Source: Lichenostomus cassidix (Eukaryota; Chordata; Aves; Passeriformes; Meliphagidae). Taken from it: DNA of 64,000 bases. Under the pieces are notes generated by a model. That model was not told the DNA's origin. It saw only the letters and a program-made list of their open reading frames with translations, and searched no databases. The stretch lies in assembly GCA_008360975.2 (NCBI GenBank), contig CM039180.1, positions 14,165,122 to 14,229,121 on the forward strand, written 5' to 3'. The translations under genes and the position numbers were made by a program. Positions 21,855 through 36,160 of this stretch are shown one piece after another; the stretch's first letter is position 1, and the number at the start of each line of letters is the position of its first letter.

Positions 21855-24800
21855 TCAACAGCATATTTCATTAGCTTGAATGTAAAAATTGTTCTGAGAA
21901 GCACTCACTGGATTTGCAAGCAGCTAAAATGATTGACACTTAGACAATCAGAAAATCAGTGTTCCTATGTCTGTCCAAGCATTCTGGTGCTGTATCAAGT
22001 AACTGATACATGATAGCTAAGCTATCACATAGCAGTCCTAGCTTACCACTGAAACAGTGTAAAACTTCTCATTCCTTTTACCAAGAGGACATCTTTCTAA
22101 ATTAGTTGCGCATCTATTTATTGCCTTTTTCAAACTAGAAAAATATTTCAATCTACTAACAATCTCAAAGTAAAACAAAGGAGTGCTAGTTGGTAATGCT
22201 CTTAATTAGCCAAGAACTTTTCTTAAAATATTGAAATTGGTTTAGCCTTTGTCAGCAATGACAGTGGTAAAGTCTGTCCTCATTATTTCCTCAGTTAAAG
22301 TAGCAGGACTAGTGTTAACTTCATTAATTTTCTTGGGAAACTGAGAATTTAAGTGCTTCAACTCATTTCTTGTCACTGCAAGGGGCTTCTAATCAATATT
22401 TTCTCTTTTGATAATTGGAGCAGCTTTAGCCCCAGTAAATTTCACTGTATGAATCTTTTGACAAATTACCTATTGGAACAAACACATTAATTATTTTTGC
22501 AAGGTTTTGTGTACTACTATGCTGCTAGGATCAAGCAATATCATAATTGTAATTTCACAGTAATTCTTAATTTCTATCATCAATCCAGGATGAAGCAAAT
22601 AAAAGGACTAGAAGGGAATATTCCTCTGGTTTAACCCCAGTCCATAATTTTCCAAGGATAAGTTAGCATCTCTCTTTTCTTCAAAGACAAACTTTGCAAA
22701 TTCTCAGTCCAACTTCTGGCAGATTCTCCAATGTCTGTTTTCTGCTCCTATTCTTGTCCCTCAGAGGACTTCTCTTACTCCCTAAGCATTTCTTGGCTTT
22801 GGCATGTTTGTTTCCTGTGGTCCTTCACCAGACTGCTGGAGGCACGAGTGGTGCCTGCCCCAATGCCAGGAGTCGTGCCAGGCATCCATGTGGCAAGAAG
22901 GTGAAGCCCTGCTGCCATGTCTGGCTGCAACTTCAGTTCCCTCCTTCTTCCCACTTGGCCACGTGCTTCCCATCCCTGTTGCTGTTCCTAGTAGTGATTG
23001 TCTTGGGTCTTCCACAATGCTGATACAAAAAAGTTATAGTGGCACTGTCAAATATGGTGATATAGCACTATTAAACTGATTTGAAAAGCATTAAGGTATA
23101 TAAACATCCTAATGGTACAATTCCATCTACTGTGCGTAACTGATTGTTGTGTTGAAATTACATTGCAGTTGCTAGAAAATGACTTAAATCACTCCAGTAA
23201 ATGCATTGCTATGTGAGCAGTGTGTTGTGATACTCAGCATGCTGTCACTGACACTGAGCATGTAAACATAGCACACTTATGTAGCTCCTGTACTGCTTGT
23301 GGTGATAGACTACAGAGTCTATTCACTCTGGCTGTTCTTATCTTAGCAGTTAGATAAAAGCCAAAAGCCACAACAAAGGCAGTCAAATATCTCAGTTAAT
23401 GTTCATCACACATGTGCCAACTCCTCCATGCTTTTGCCTCTTTCCAAAGAAGGTATGTGCATCAAAGTGCTCATGAGAAAGACAACTGAGCCTTGAGCAC
23501 CAAGGGTGCAACACCGAGTGCTCCCAGTAGCACACCTGCTTGCTGTAATGTGTGTTTATCTTTGTGTTATCAATACTGGCTGTGGTTGGCTTTCTGGCAG
23601 GCTTCCTACCACATCAGTGGATGATGTTCCAGCTCTGGAAATGAAAGGGTACAATTTTATCTCTTTCCCTTGCAGTCTGTTAACAAGAGTACTGAGTACA
23701 AAGTCCTTACTGTTTTACTCAGTATCAGCAGTGTAACTAAGCCTTTCTCAGAATTGATTTGGCATTCACTTTAGCCAATTAATAACACTCTAAGTCATGT
23801 CAGGGGCTGGTTACCTACAGCAGTAGTGGGCCTGTCCACCAGCTCCCAGCAGGATCTGATAGAAGGGGAACTGTGCAATGGACCCTGCAAGATCACAGGG
23901 AACAAAACATTTATTTGGAATCCATGAGTGGCCCTTTTTTAGCCATGTTTTTAAAGGAGAAAAAATTTAGCCAGATGTTTACTATAGAAAAATATTAATT
24001 TAAATAAGCTTTATCTCAGCTGAGTTCTTAGAAAGGAAAACGAGGCCTTTACATGTGTTGGTCATTGCCTTGTTCCCCTGAACACTGTGATGCCTCAGGA
24101 AAGTGTTCCCAAACCACTGCTCAAGTCCTGGCCCTCATGATGTGTGGGGATGGCCAACAAAGAGGTCTGAGGACCAAAGAAGTTTGGCATTGTGGAAACT
24201 TAGAGGCTTTGCATAGAGGAGAGGGAGGCAGGCCTGACTGGGAGGATGGGATTCCTTTCAAAGCATGGTCAAGTTGAGGGTCTGACACAGAGGCCACATT
24301 ACTCTTTCCAGTCCTGAGCTTCAGTAGTAGTAGAGACCTGGTATTAGACCAGTGGTCATGCACAGTCAAATGCTACTGCATCTGCTTGCAGCTGAAACAT
24401 CTCATCATAGCAGGGAAAGACCATCCTTCTTGGTGCAGCAGTAGCTCTTTATTCATTTTCTTCTGTGTGATGTAGGTTTAGGCTGCAGCACTGGGCCCTA
24501 GTGTTCCCCTGCTATGGTTGCAGAGACAGGCTCTGCCCCAGAAGAATGGGTGAGGCTGCCCTTTGCAGTTTGCTAGGTTAGTGATTCTATGACAAGAAGG
24601 GAAGGATGAATATAGGATGCCTTAGAGTGCGGTGTTAAGATCTGTCAGAGCTTGGGAAGCCACAAATCTATTGGCACAGACAAGGTGATGTGATATTAGC
24701 AAGATCTTGTCCATGCAACAGCTGAAAAGCAATCCCTGCTATTATCTTACCCCCATCACTCTGGGGTTTCATTCTGGTCTGAGCCACTTGAATTGCTGGG

Positions 24801-26948
24801 GTATTTAATATGTAGATGAGGTGTCTGGCTACTCCCAGGATTGCCTCATAGGATTACTTCGTAACACGAGCACAGCTTGTAAGGAGTTTTTGCTGTTTCC
24901 TATGGGAGAATGGTTTAATTGGTTGGTGGTACATATGAGTCTTGCAATTGTATGCAAAGTGACACTCAATTGCTGCTGGTTCAGAAACTTTGCAGCTATT
25001 CATGTGAGAATTTCATGTGTCTGATTCATTGTGAATGAGGCTGTGAGTTACAAAGTACCTTGCAATTATTTTTCTCTTCTTCCCCTAAAAGTTAGAATGA
25101 AATAAATAAATTCAGTTATCACAAAAAAATAAAAAGAAAAAAGAAAGAAAGAATATGCTCAATATTCAAGTATAAGTTTTCTCAAGGCTAGGGCAGGAAG
25201 AAGAGTTTAATAGGATATTTATGATGACAGTAATCTGACATTGTTTCTGTTGGATTGCTTTTCTTTAAAATTTAAAAAAAAATAAAGTCTGATTTTGATG
25301 CCGAAATTATTACTGTTCCTTCCTTTTTATTTGCTAGTTGAAAAATTCACAGATGAGACTTAAATGTGCCATGTTAGCCTATCCACATTATCCTCTTAGT
25401 GCAGAGAGGGTTAACAAAAAGTTCATGCAATTCACCCTCATTCATCAGCCTCACTACACTCACTGCAATAATCCCTGTATTTAGCCTTGTATTTATTGTT
25501 CAATCTGGCATTGTTTTTTCACTTCCTCTGCAAACATCAGAGGTGAACCTGAAGTTTTATTTTAAGCTTGGCTTTCCTTTGAGATATTCATTTTCTATTC
25601 TACTTCTTGTGTTAGACCTGGAAGTGTTTATTAGGGCAAAAATGCTCAGTGTGCACATTGCTTGCAGATGTTGCTTAAAGCAATCAGAGTATCGCTTTGT
25701 GATATTGCCACATGAATATGTTGAACTATCTTTAGCAAATTAAAATCATTGTTTATTTGTGAGAGCTTCATGCACCATATATTTGCTGACAGGTCTGCAT
25801 TTCCTGCTGATAGCTACCATGAAAATCTAGTGACTGCTGCTATTCCATGCTAACATGATATTTTACAGGCTTCAATTGCTCTGGCAAACAGTGGCAGCCT
25901 AAAACTGATGGAAGTCTGAAAATAAAAGAAACGTGGAAATTTTGTGAGAAGAGCTGTTCTTCTGGAATCAGAATAAGCAAAATTTGAGTGCCTGCCAAAT
26001 TTCAAGCAAACCTTATACTGGTAAAGACCAAAGTAGCCAACATTTTTGTAAATGGGACATGCCTACCTGCTGTGGTAAAGTCAGGGAGGTTTTATGAGTG
26101 TTTTCACAAAAATCTGAAGCCTTTCTGCCTTCTTGTTTATGAAAGTAAGTAACTGAGAAACAAAGTTTCTTGGTCTCTTGTTTGATATGTTTGCTTATGA
26201 AAAAGGACTGTAATAATTTTTTTTCTACACAGAGGACCAAAAATTCACTTGGTCTATATATGTTTGTATTTTATTGTACACACAATCAAAAAGTCATTGC
26301 ATACTTCATACTTTTGTGTCTATGGTCTTGAACATCAACACTGTAGCTATGACTTACCTCATGAATAGTTAAATTCTGTGGATGCCACTTGTTCCTCTCT
26401 TTGCAGCTGCTGTTTCTGTCCAAAGAGTCCTTTTCACTATCTTGTGTAGAAATGCTGCATTTCCCAGGCTTATTTGTAGCTCTAAAGCCATCATGCTCCA
26501 TTGTGAAGCTTAGATGCAATTAACATCATCCTCTCTCAGCAACATCCTCTGCTCATGCTCTTTTCTTTCTTGAACTGTTCATCACTAAATGGATGTATTG
26601 CTGTATAAATCTATGGTGTGCTGACATCTTGAATATTTTATAATTGGTCCTGTTACCTCAAGAACAATATAGTAACACTGGAAACGTTTAATCTAATACA
26701 TGGCTGATTTTCTGATCAAGAAATGGAATGATTCCTGTATGGGGGACAGTTTGCTGAATCCTCATCCAGGCTCTTTGGTCTCAAAGAGAGAACTGGGTTA
26801 TGAATGTGTAAAGCTGTGAATGGCACAAACTGCATAGGGAACTACTTCCATCCTCATTCTGTGCAAGAGTTAGTGGATGTCAAAGCCACCTAGCCCATGG
26901 TAGGGTACCAAATATAATTCATCATAACATAATGTGTTATCATGTGCA
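21855..26948. other. Intergenic, nothing recognised
   Basis: Five kilobases with no supported gene. Short A-rich tracts occur at about 25120-25155 (AAAG-type) and 25268-25285. Overlapping open frames at 22694-23079 and 24053-24369 occur on both strands and do not resemble a known family. Confidence 0.55.
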
Positions 26949-27180
26949 GCTGTGGAACTGGTCATCACAGGACATTGTGGAGGCTAAAGATTTACATGTG
27001 TTCCAGAAACAATTGGATTAATTCATGGAAGAAAAATATGTCAATGATTATTAAATACAAAGATTAATTTCTGACTCAGGAAGTCCCTGAGATGATTCCT
27101 GGAAGCTGTGCTGAAGCTTGCATTGCTCAGATCAAATCTTACCATCTGGTAGGTCTGTTCTTACTCGTTTGTGTCGTTCT
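26949..27180 (+). mobile_element. Ancient CR1-type LINE 3' fragment
   Basis: Degenerate match to the older CR1 families shared with turtles and crocodilians: TGTGGAACT then CACAGGACATTGTGGAGGCTAA, a later ATTGGATTAATTCATGGAAGA, and a terminal region near TAGGTCTGTTCTTAC. The divergence is much greater than for the other CR1 copies, suggesting an older insertion. The boundaries are approximate. Confidence 0.65.
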
Positions 27181-27322
27181 GTGATCTGACACCCAGGGCT
27201 CTGCTGTGCAAATGCTGGGGAGAAATTTGTCCTGAAATGTCAGTGCAGCTGAAGAAATGAAAGGTATCACCACAATGAGAAAAAGTCCCAACGGCTCAGT
27301 GAAGCTGGGGGAGAGCAATAAA

Positions 27323-28450
27323 TATCACAAAATGGTTGAGATGGTTGAGCTGGAAGTTTTCTGATCCACCCACTGTATTCAAGCAGGGCCACTTAGAGCC
27401 TGTTGCACAGCACTGTGAACCTGTATCCAAGGAGGAAGATTCCAGCAACTCTCCAGGCAACCTGTGCCACTGCTCAGTCATCTTCACAGTGCAAAAATGT
27501 TTCCAGATGTTCAAATAACATCACCTGCATTTCAGTTTGTGCCCCTTTCCTCTGGTCCTGTCACTGGGCACATCTGAAAAAGGCACTCTGTCCCCTTTAC
27601 ACACTCTTTTCAGGTCACTTTCTGAAAGCTGCTTTCTAGCCTCTGATGTCCTGGTGCATGGGGTTGTTTTTCTCCAGCTGCAGGACTTTGCACTTCTTAT
27701 TCTGCTTCATGGGGCTCCTGTTGGCCTATTTCTCCAGGCTGTTAAGGTCCCTTGGGATAGCAGCATAGTCCTCTGCCCCCTGCCCTCAATTTTGTGTCAT
27801 CTGCAAGCTGCCTGAGTGTACACTCTGCACCACCACCTAATGAAGGTGGTAAACAGGATTAAACCTAATATTGACCTCTGGGGTACATTGCCAGCTACTG
27901 GCTTCGAGCTTAAATTCATCCCACCAATCACCATCCACTGGGCCTGGCCATTCAGCTAGTGGTTGGTCCACCTTCCTGTCTGCTCATCGGCCTATACTTC
28001 AGCAGCTTCCCTGTGAGAATCTTGTGGCAGACAGTGCTGGAAAGCCTTACTAAAGCCTTACTAAATATCCACTGCTCTCCCATTGTCTACCAAGCTGGCC
28101 ATTTCATCATAGAAGGTTGTCAAGTTTGTCAAGCATGACTTGCATTTGGTGAATCCATGCTGACTCTTCCTTATGATTCTTGTCTTTCATATGCTTAGAG
28201 ATGGTTTCCAGGATTAGCTACTCCATCACCTTCCAAGGGATCAAGCTGAGTCTGACTGTAGTCCCCAGAATCCTCCTTCTTGAATATAGGATGACATTTG
28301 CTTTCCTCTAGTCTTCAGGCTTCTTGCTTTCTCTTAGTCTTCCCAATTTTTGTGGTGAATCAAGGATTATAAAGAGTAGCCTCACAAAGTCATCAACTAG
28401 TTCCCTCAGGTTCATCATCTATCCCCAGGAAGAACTTCATGGTGTTTGGA
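27323..28450 (-). mobile_element. CR1 LINE, RT domain to 3' end, decayed
   Basis: About 1.1 kb of reverse-oriented CR1. Reading the minus strand from 28450 it passes the start of the RT, the fingers and palm (including a decayed segment near 28060 corresponding to the SKAFDT region) and the catalytic box. The box is retained at 27807-27787 as LADDTKL, with Leu replacing the usual Phe or Tyr before ADD. The 3' UTR follows. Multiple stops are present, so it is not functional. Confidence 0.88.
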
Positions 28451-30837
28451 CCATTCAATATCTAAAAGGGAAGTCTAGAAGCAGCTCAGTCTTTTAAGTT
28501 GAAACAGAAAACAAGCAACACTGAAGCAAGTATAAGAAGTGAGAGATTATTGGTAGTGGCTGAAAATTACTGACACATAACTAGTAGAAATGAGTTCAAA
28601 CTGGAGTTGGTAAGTGTTATGCTAATGCTAAAACTGCTACTGAAGTCAATAACCAGCATCAAAACAGCCAGTGATTCAGCAGCTAGAGCCCCTGCATGTT
28701 ACTGAAGATATGGGTAGTCAATATAAAAAACTCATTCAATTGGCCTTTTTAGCTTGGTTTGTATGCATGAACTGTGTTACTGCCAGCTGCAGCAAGTTTT
28801 GGCTTCAAAGGACAGCACAATGACACTCTGGAGGGAATGGCTACCCTCTTCTCATCAACAGACCTCAAGTGCAGCTCTGGACTTAAGAGAAAAGGATTTA
28901 ATACTAGAGTTCCTGTCTAAGCTCTTTAATCTTTATTCCCTGCCAAAACCAAATTCAACACAGTGATCTGTTTGGACAGATGGAGGCAAAGGCTGTCATT
29001 TTATACAGTTTCATACTGTTGATATTCTGGGTGTTATTCTGTTTGACCTGCCCACAAACATCTCACTTTATCTTTCCCATTCCTAAATTCCCCTACGTGA
29101 AAATCAGTTTTGTGTGACAGCTCTGACACCACAGAGTTGTTCTAATTCCCTTCCTCCAGCTCTTGCTCAGTGTCACAAGCATCCAACACATCTGCAATAT
29201 TTCTTTAGAGAAGTACTGCTTCTCTACTTTCTCAGCTTTACCTTGTACTACCATGGATGACAGTTCAGCTGACAAAATAAAAATTTGTATCACTCACTGA
29301 CTGTGCTAACTCCTGACTTCTGATAATGGCCATGTTCTTCCAGAGGCTGCAAAAACAGATCTACAAGTGTGAAATCAGTAGGCTGTAAGAACTGGACTAT
29401 ATCCACTAACTCCAAGGTATGTAAGGAAAGGCTAAGTTGCCTTAAAGGACTAACATCTCCTGTGCATCTATTTTCAGGATTATTGGAGGAGTGTAGCTTG
29501 GGATAGTATCTACTGAATATAGTTAAGCTTGAATTTATAATATTCACCAGATTAACTACTTTAAGGACTTGTAGCAAATGAGGAGAATGCTGCCTCGATG
29601 CATGACAAGATGACATGTTAGCATCTTTATTTTTGTGAATGTTGAGCTTGACAATTGTGCTCAAGTTAGTGGAAGCAGAAGCCATGGTTTCCCTGTAGCC
29701 TCATCTAGCCAAAGAAGAGGCAGATTAGAAAAACATTGGGATAACATAGAATTGGACAAAATATCCAAGTCACTCATGCATGAGAAGAATCCTTCTGCAT
29801 ACCAAAGGCAGATGCAGAGGTGAGTTACCTGATACCAAGATGAAGGTAGAATGCAGAAAAACTGCACTGTTATGTGAGTAGCCTGGGAGGCCAAGTCACC
29901 CACAGCCATCACCATTCAACTTCTGAAGGGAGCATGCAAGGTATATGTACTTGATGAACAGTGTTAACAGACATAGAGATAAATAAATATGTACAGAGAA
30001 AGACCACAGTAATAAGAAACATTTGTTCTGCAGGAGGTCGTTTTTATCTCTAGTAATAAAGTTGCATTTCTGTGCTATGGAGGTATTTTGAACTTCTTAC
30101 GCAAAATCTGCGTTAACAAACCCAATAAACTGGGCCTACTTTAATAGCTATTAGGTGGAAATTAGTGTCTTTTGGGGAGCAATTAGAGCTCCTCCTAGTG
30201 CCTTTGGAGTAATATTGTAGAGGAGCTGTATCAATTACACTCAAAATATCTTGCATTTTTCACAGAAATAAAAAGTAATTAACAACTTGCATTAGTGTTC
30301 TCATTATCTAAATTCTGAACTGTTTCAGGGCTAGGATTTTAATTGGAAAATGATTGGAAAGCTTTCCCTTAAGAACTATTCCCTTTTCCTTTTTATCTCT
30401 CTCTCTTATACGAACAGATTTTAGACTACTTGTTTGTGATGCTGCTGCTGGGGAAAACAGTTACATCTTTGGTTTATTAGAGCCAGACAAGACAACTAGG
30501 AGAGCTGGATAAACCTAAGCATTTTCATGATGAGCCTGTTTAAAATTACCCATAAGTGTGTGTAATTATTTTCTCTTTATCTTATAGTTTCAAAACAAAG
30601 GTATGCTCTAAAGGATATTAGCTAGCTAATTGTGGTTAGAGCCTAAGCTTTGTATGCTAATAAATCAAATTGTGAAGGAATTCTTCTAGCCTATTTTATT
30701 TGGTTTTATATTATTCTTCCTGAACTCTGAATTCCTTTGTAAAGCAAAATATTACCATAGCAAAGACAAATAAATGCTAAGCAGTGCTTTTGAAATAGTG
30801 TAACATTAATATTTACCATAATCTATGTAAATATAGG
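28451..30837. other. Intergenic, nothing recognised
   Basis: No element or gene recognised. An open stretch of 131 codons on the minus strand at 29290-29685 has no recognisable domain and is within chance length. Confidence 0.55.
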
Positions 30838-31217
30838 GGTTTGTTCAGCCTGGAAAAGAGAAGAGAATGTTTAGGGGTGACCCAATTGTGGCCTTCCAGT
30901 ACCTGAAGGGAGCCTACAAGAAAGATGGAGAGGGACTTTTTACAAGGGTGTATAATGACAGGACAAGGGGGAATGGTTCAAACTGAGAGTAGCTTTAGAT
31001 TAGGTATTAGGAAGAAATTCTTTATTGTGCAGATGGTGAAGCACTGGAGCAGGTTGCCCAGAGAAGTTGTCCCATCCCTGGAACTATTCAAGGCCAGGCT
31101 CAATGGAGCTCTGACCAACCTGGTCTAGTGAAAAGTGTCCCTGTCCACAGCAGAGGGGTTGGAACTAAATGATCATTAAGGTCCTTTTCAACCAAAGCCA
31201 TTGTTTGATTCTATGAA
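30838..31217 (+). mobile_element. CR1 LINE 3' end fragment
   Basis: Starts at the LFSLEKRR-type block of ORF2 (TTGTTCAGCCTGGAAAAGAG). It runs through YLKGAYKKDGEGLFT, RLPREVV and FKARLNGALTNLV and ends GTTTGATTCTATGAAG. It is about 380 bp and closely related to the copy at 21494-21854. Confidence 0.9.
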
Positions 31218-34200
31218 GTATATAAAAAAAATTTCTATGTCATAGTTGAAGCATAATGGCAAATTTAGTTTGAGAAGTTCCATTTGTTCCATGTCAAACT
31301 AGGGGACACATATTTACTGACTTTGCTCATGTTAAAAATCACACTGTTGACAAAATGCAGCAGCAATTGCTTTTAGACTGATGCAAAATCCTGTTTCAGT
31401 GAAGTAATAATGCTAGCTTAAAGCTGGTGAAAGCCTTGATAGTGTCAGCTGAACAATTCTTGGGTTTGATCAAAAAACTGGCATTGCATTGGTACTTTGG
31501 CTGACAGTGTGACAAAACTATCCAGCTTTTGGAAACTAGGATATTTTGGCAATTGAAATATGCTAAAAAGAGATTTTAAACCCCCAAAAATCAGGAAAAT
31601 TTTTTGCCTCTTGGAAGGGTTGACTATGGTTTTATTTCCTTGTATGTATAAATTGAGCATGTCTAGGTAATTAAACGTACTGCTCAAACATTTTCATTGT
31701 GGATTAATCATCTTGAGCCATGCTTTTCTACTTTCCTGTGCTCTTGAGAGAGCAGTTTTTAAAAGCACACAATTATTTTTTGCTTGAGATAACAGGCTCT
31801 TGACAAGCCAGTGGACTCATTAGGACAATAGCAGATCACACTAATGAGTGGGGTACCAGCTTTCAAGTGATGCAGCACACGGTGCTGGAAGTATGCATGT
31901 GATGAAGATTGACTTTCATCGTATTTCAGCTCAGTATTAAATTGGTCTCGCAGACCACTTGGACCGTTTGTGCACTGCAAGGACTGTGTTTATGACACTA
32001 AAGCAGGCAACCTGTTTTCAGAGCCTGTGATGTTCCTTGCTGCTGAAGAAATGTTGCACTTACCTAGAAGCATTCTAGGTTGCTATGATAAAACATTGCT
32101 TATGTAGGGAGATAAAGAATGGGAATTTAAGCCTTCGTCTTTGAATGATACCTCTTTTTCTACCTTTGTGAGGCACTGAGTCCCTCCTAGTCTTTGAAAG
32201 GAGCCCAAAATTGAGCAGAATTGCCCAATTCTGGAAACAAACTCAGTGAGAAGAGGAAGCATCTACTTTTCACGTTACTTGACACGCTTCTGGTGAATCT
32301 GTTCTCAAGTGTGACTTTCAATTAAGTGAATGGAAATAAGGAGAAGGATCAACCTTTTATTGTGAAAGACTCCAGTTCTTATGGACATGTTATGTTTGTA
32401 ATTCAGAGAATGAAGTATTAAAAGGAAAGTTACACTTTTCCTTTTGAAGTGTTTTGCTCTTGATTTAAGGTCTGGTTCTGGGGTATTCAACGTACATAAA
32501 CTAATGCAGCTTTAGTTGCATACAAGACCTCAGATACTGACCCATACTCTTGCACAGGACTTGTTGGAGACAAAACAGCAAGATGTTTACCATGCATTAA
32601 CACAATATATTTTGAAACACACTGTTTCTGTCTGGTAATATTTTGATTGCATGATTTAACTAATAGTCTCTTGCATGCTATGTAAATACTATCCTTGCTA
32701 GGTAAAATTCAAATCATTAATAGTCACATTGCTTTTTGGTTGTTGCTGTTAGGTTCAGGTGTTATCAACAGATTGTAAAGCTGCTAAATGAATTGTATTG
32801 CTAGAACATGGAGTACAGCTGTTGTTATTACTCAGACTAATCACACAAAATTGCTTTTGCTGATGTACAGGTTACCTTGAACAATCCAATTATATATTCA
32901 ATATTCATATTGTCACTTATTGTAGACAGAAAACCACCCATTTTTAGCATTCTGTTCTGGCATTACAAAATATGTTTGACTAAACATACTAAATGAAATA
33001 TTAAAACAAAAATGTAATTGAGACCACTGACATTTAGGTTTTAGTTTTTTCCTTCCTTTCTTCCTCCTGTTTCCTTTCCTATGCAGATAGTTTCTTGAAT
33101 AGGTTTTAATAGGACTTGTACAGTTCATACGAAAGCCCTGTGATTTACAGCCATGCAAGCATGGCTCTTGTGGTCTTTTCTTCCATCTAAACAGGCAGCA
33201 TACAGCCCTTTTTTTCTTGGTGAATTACATCTGTTTTGTAATAGATGGAGAACTGGCAGAAAAATGGCTGGAGTTGTAAGGAAGGTGAAAAAAACCCCAT
33301 ATGAACTCTCCTACCATGACCTGCATTTCATATTCCCTATTCTTTTCTTACCTTTCAGTTTTGCTACTTTCTGTGTTCCTAAACCATTGCATTGAGAGGC
33401 ACAAGAGCACGAAAATAAGGTGTGACCTAAGACCTATTTCCATTAACATGTAGCATAACTTTGTCGCATCTTTTCTTTGCTACTGCTGCTGTCAGACTTA
33501 TTTCTTAATAGCAAATTTTGAAGGCTTAGAATTTGTCTAAAATATCTGTCAGTGGCAGAAGAAAACCTATTAAACAACAGCAAGTGAAAATCTAAGAGCT
33601 ATCTTAGGCTAAATGTTACCCACATCAATTGGTATACCAGAAATGTTAAACCTGATTTTGAATCATCCTGCAGTCTTGATTAGAATTTTTTTTTTCCATT
33701 TATTGATCTGGAATGAGATGGATGCATAATTCCTGTGCACTTAAACTAGCTCAGCCTATGACTGTGCATTAAAATATGTAATGAAAGATTCTGGTTTTTT
33801 GGATTTCCTAAGTTTGTCACTTTAACTTAAACTTTTGAAAAGCTGATCACCCTCTCACTAGGCAGCTAGCTTTTTAAAAGGGTTTGTTCTCCTGCATGGC
33901 AACTTCTCCTCCTTTAAATTACTAGTTCATGTCTGTTATTCTTAAATGTCATGTGATTAAAAAAAAGCCTAAAATAAAGGCTTTCTCATAACCAATTCCT
34001 AATATCTGACAAATAGTATTGCACTGTGTAAATATAAGATGATTGGATTAAGAGAATGTTGTTACCAAAAGACCTTGAGGAAGTTGTACGACTTACTAGG
34101 TGGATTTCATAGTATGGAAAGCATATGGGGCTCCATAATATTTAGAACCAGACTGCTCATCACACCAAGCATTGCTCTGCCAGGATTTGGGTCCATCTCT

Positions 34201-35864
34201 TGGTTCATGTACTAGAAAATTCTACTGAGACAAGTCAGCTCTAGAATTAAAGTTTCCTTCCGACACTCAGCTTAAAAGAAAGGAAAACATAGTTCTTTAG
34301 TAAACACCATATTTAATCTCCACAGTTCCAAGTAGCTCTGAGAGTGACTAGGATGACTTGCTTTCAGGGTGATCATTAATGTTCACTTCAAAGCTGGGTT
34401 TGCAGATGTGGCCACCATAGTACCAATGGAAAACAACTTTTTCAGTGATGACTGATAATATACGCAATTTGGGTGGACCTCCTGGGCAGTTTGAAATAAG
34501 TAATAAGATTGAATTAAGGATCTGCATTCTGTGTCTTTAAATTTTGTTTGAGAGATTAATTTTCCTTTGTCTCTCTTTTTATTACCTTTTATACCATGTG
34601 TGTTTTATGATATTTATAAAAGTTAGTGTTTGATAAACATTACAGTAAGTGAGTAAAATACAAATTCAGTTCAATATAAAATACATTTATAATATACTAC
34701 ATTGTTTATAAATGTATTTCACTGGCTCTGCATACAGTCAAAAAGCCAGGCAAGCCTCTGGGCACAAAGGGGAAGCATCAGAGTGTGAGCTGTTCTTAAA
34801 AACCTGCAAATATATTTGCATTAGGCTAAGCTAATCACTGCTGAGGCAAATAAGCACCAGACCTGGAATACTAATAGAAGCTTCTGGCCATAGCCTGTGG
34901 TTCATCCAGGGAGACATGTAGCTGGGAGAGGGCTATGAAAAAGCATCATGGCAAGATCAGATGGAAAGGAAAAGGTGAAGGAATTTCTGTAGTGGTACAG
35001 ACAGTCCAGTTATTTGGGATTGACAAGCCTGGGAACTGTGTCTACCAAGGCTGGAAAAGGAGAAACAACAACTAAAAACAGGAGTAAGAGAAAGAATTTT
35101 AAAAATAACAAAGAATAAACCCAAACTAAACCCTAGTGGATGATGAAAGGAGCCAAGGAAATTGTGTGGCATGGGAGTGAGAACTTAATCTTGTGTCTAA
35201 GTCTTTACTTAAAGCCCCAAGGGAGTAGAGTTGGTTGAAAGATCACGTCAACCACTTTCTCAAACCAAAGAGGTAAAAGAGAAGCTGATGCAGCAAACTC
35301 AGATGACAGGGCAATGCCACATAGTACATTTGGGGTGATGTTGATGCTATATATTTCACAATTGGATTAACATGCCTTTCATCATTGATTTGTCTTTAGC
35401 AGAGTAGGCAACCCTGAATGCCATCTGAGTCTGTTTTTCTTGTTTTACAGATGAGCTTTCTTGGTGTAATAACTTCAAAAACTGTTGAGTTTAAGAAAGC
35501 CATAAACAACTATTTGAGGACTTGTTCTCTGCCCTAATACAGTATTTTCTCAGGTACTGAAAAACAGAAAAGTAATGTTTTGTAAAACAAGTGCTGTTAT
35601 TGGATTTTGAGTAGGAATCAGTCAAAGCCTCTTGCAAATTTCACTGGGTTTTCCAGAGTTCAAGAAACGTCCTGTGGTGTCAGACCAATCTCTGATGGTG
35701 AAAACTGAAAATGCTGTTTAGGGAGAGCACACAAATCTAGCTGCTTTCTCCTATCCATTCCCCTTGCACTCCTCTACTATCCATTTTCATTGTGTGTGGG
35801 ATGATGAATGGGAAAGTCCTGGTCTGTTCCTTCAGCACCTGTAGACCAGGATCTGGTACAATAC
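31218..35864. other. Intergenic, nothing recognised
   Basis: Unique AT-rich sequence in which I could not place any repeat family, exon or RNA gene. Confidence 0.55.
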
Positions 35865-36160
35865 CTGCTTGAACCTTTTGCCTCTATAGTTTCCTATGGC
35901 AACAGATTCCACAAGTTCACTACAACCTATGGGGAAAAAAAAGCACTTTATATATTTTAAATTGATCCCCTTCTATTTTCAGTGAGTAATCTATAGTTCT
36001 GATACTTGAAGAATTGGGTGAAAAACTTGTGCATGTAACTTTTCCTCTGCTTCATGATTTTGTAAGCTTTGTCTGTATGCCCCCTCAGCATTTTTAGCTC
36101 TCCTTGCACAGCAGCTGATCTCTCCCTTTCATCATTCTAGTTGCCCTTCTGTGCTTCTTC
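35865..36160 (-). mobile_element. Ancient CR1-type LINE 3' fragment
   Basis: On the plus strand it shows the reverse-complement pattern of an old amniote CR1: GGCAACAGATTCCACAAGTTCACTAC, then a GATCCCC...CTATTTTCAGTGAGTAA block, ATGATTTTGTA, GTATGCCCCCTCAGC, and TTCTAGTTGCCCTTCTGTG. It is strongly diverged and the boundaries are approximate. Confidence 0.62.
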
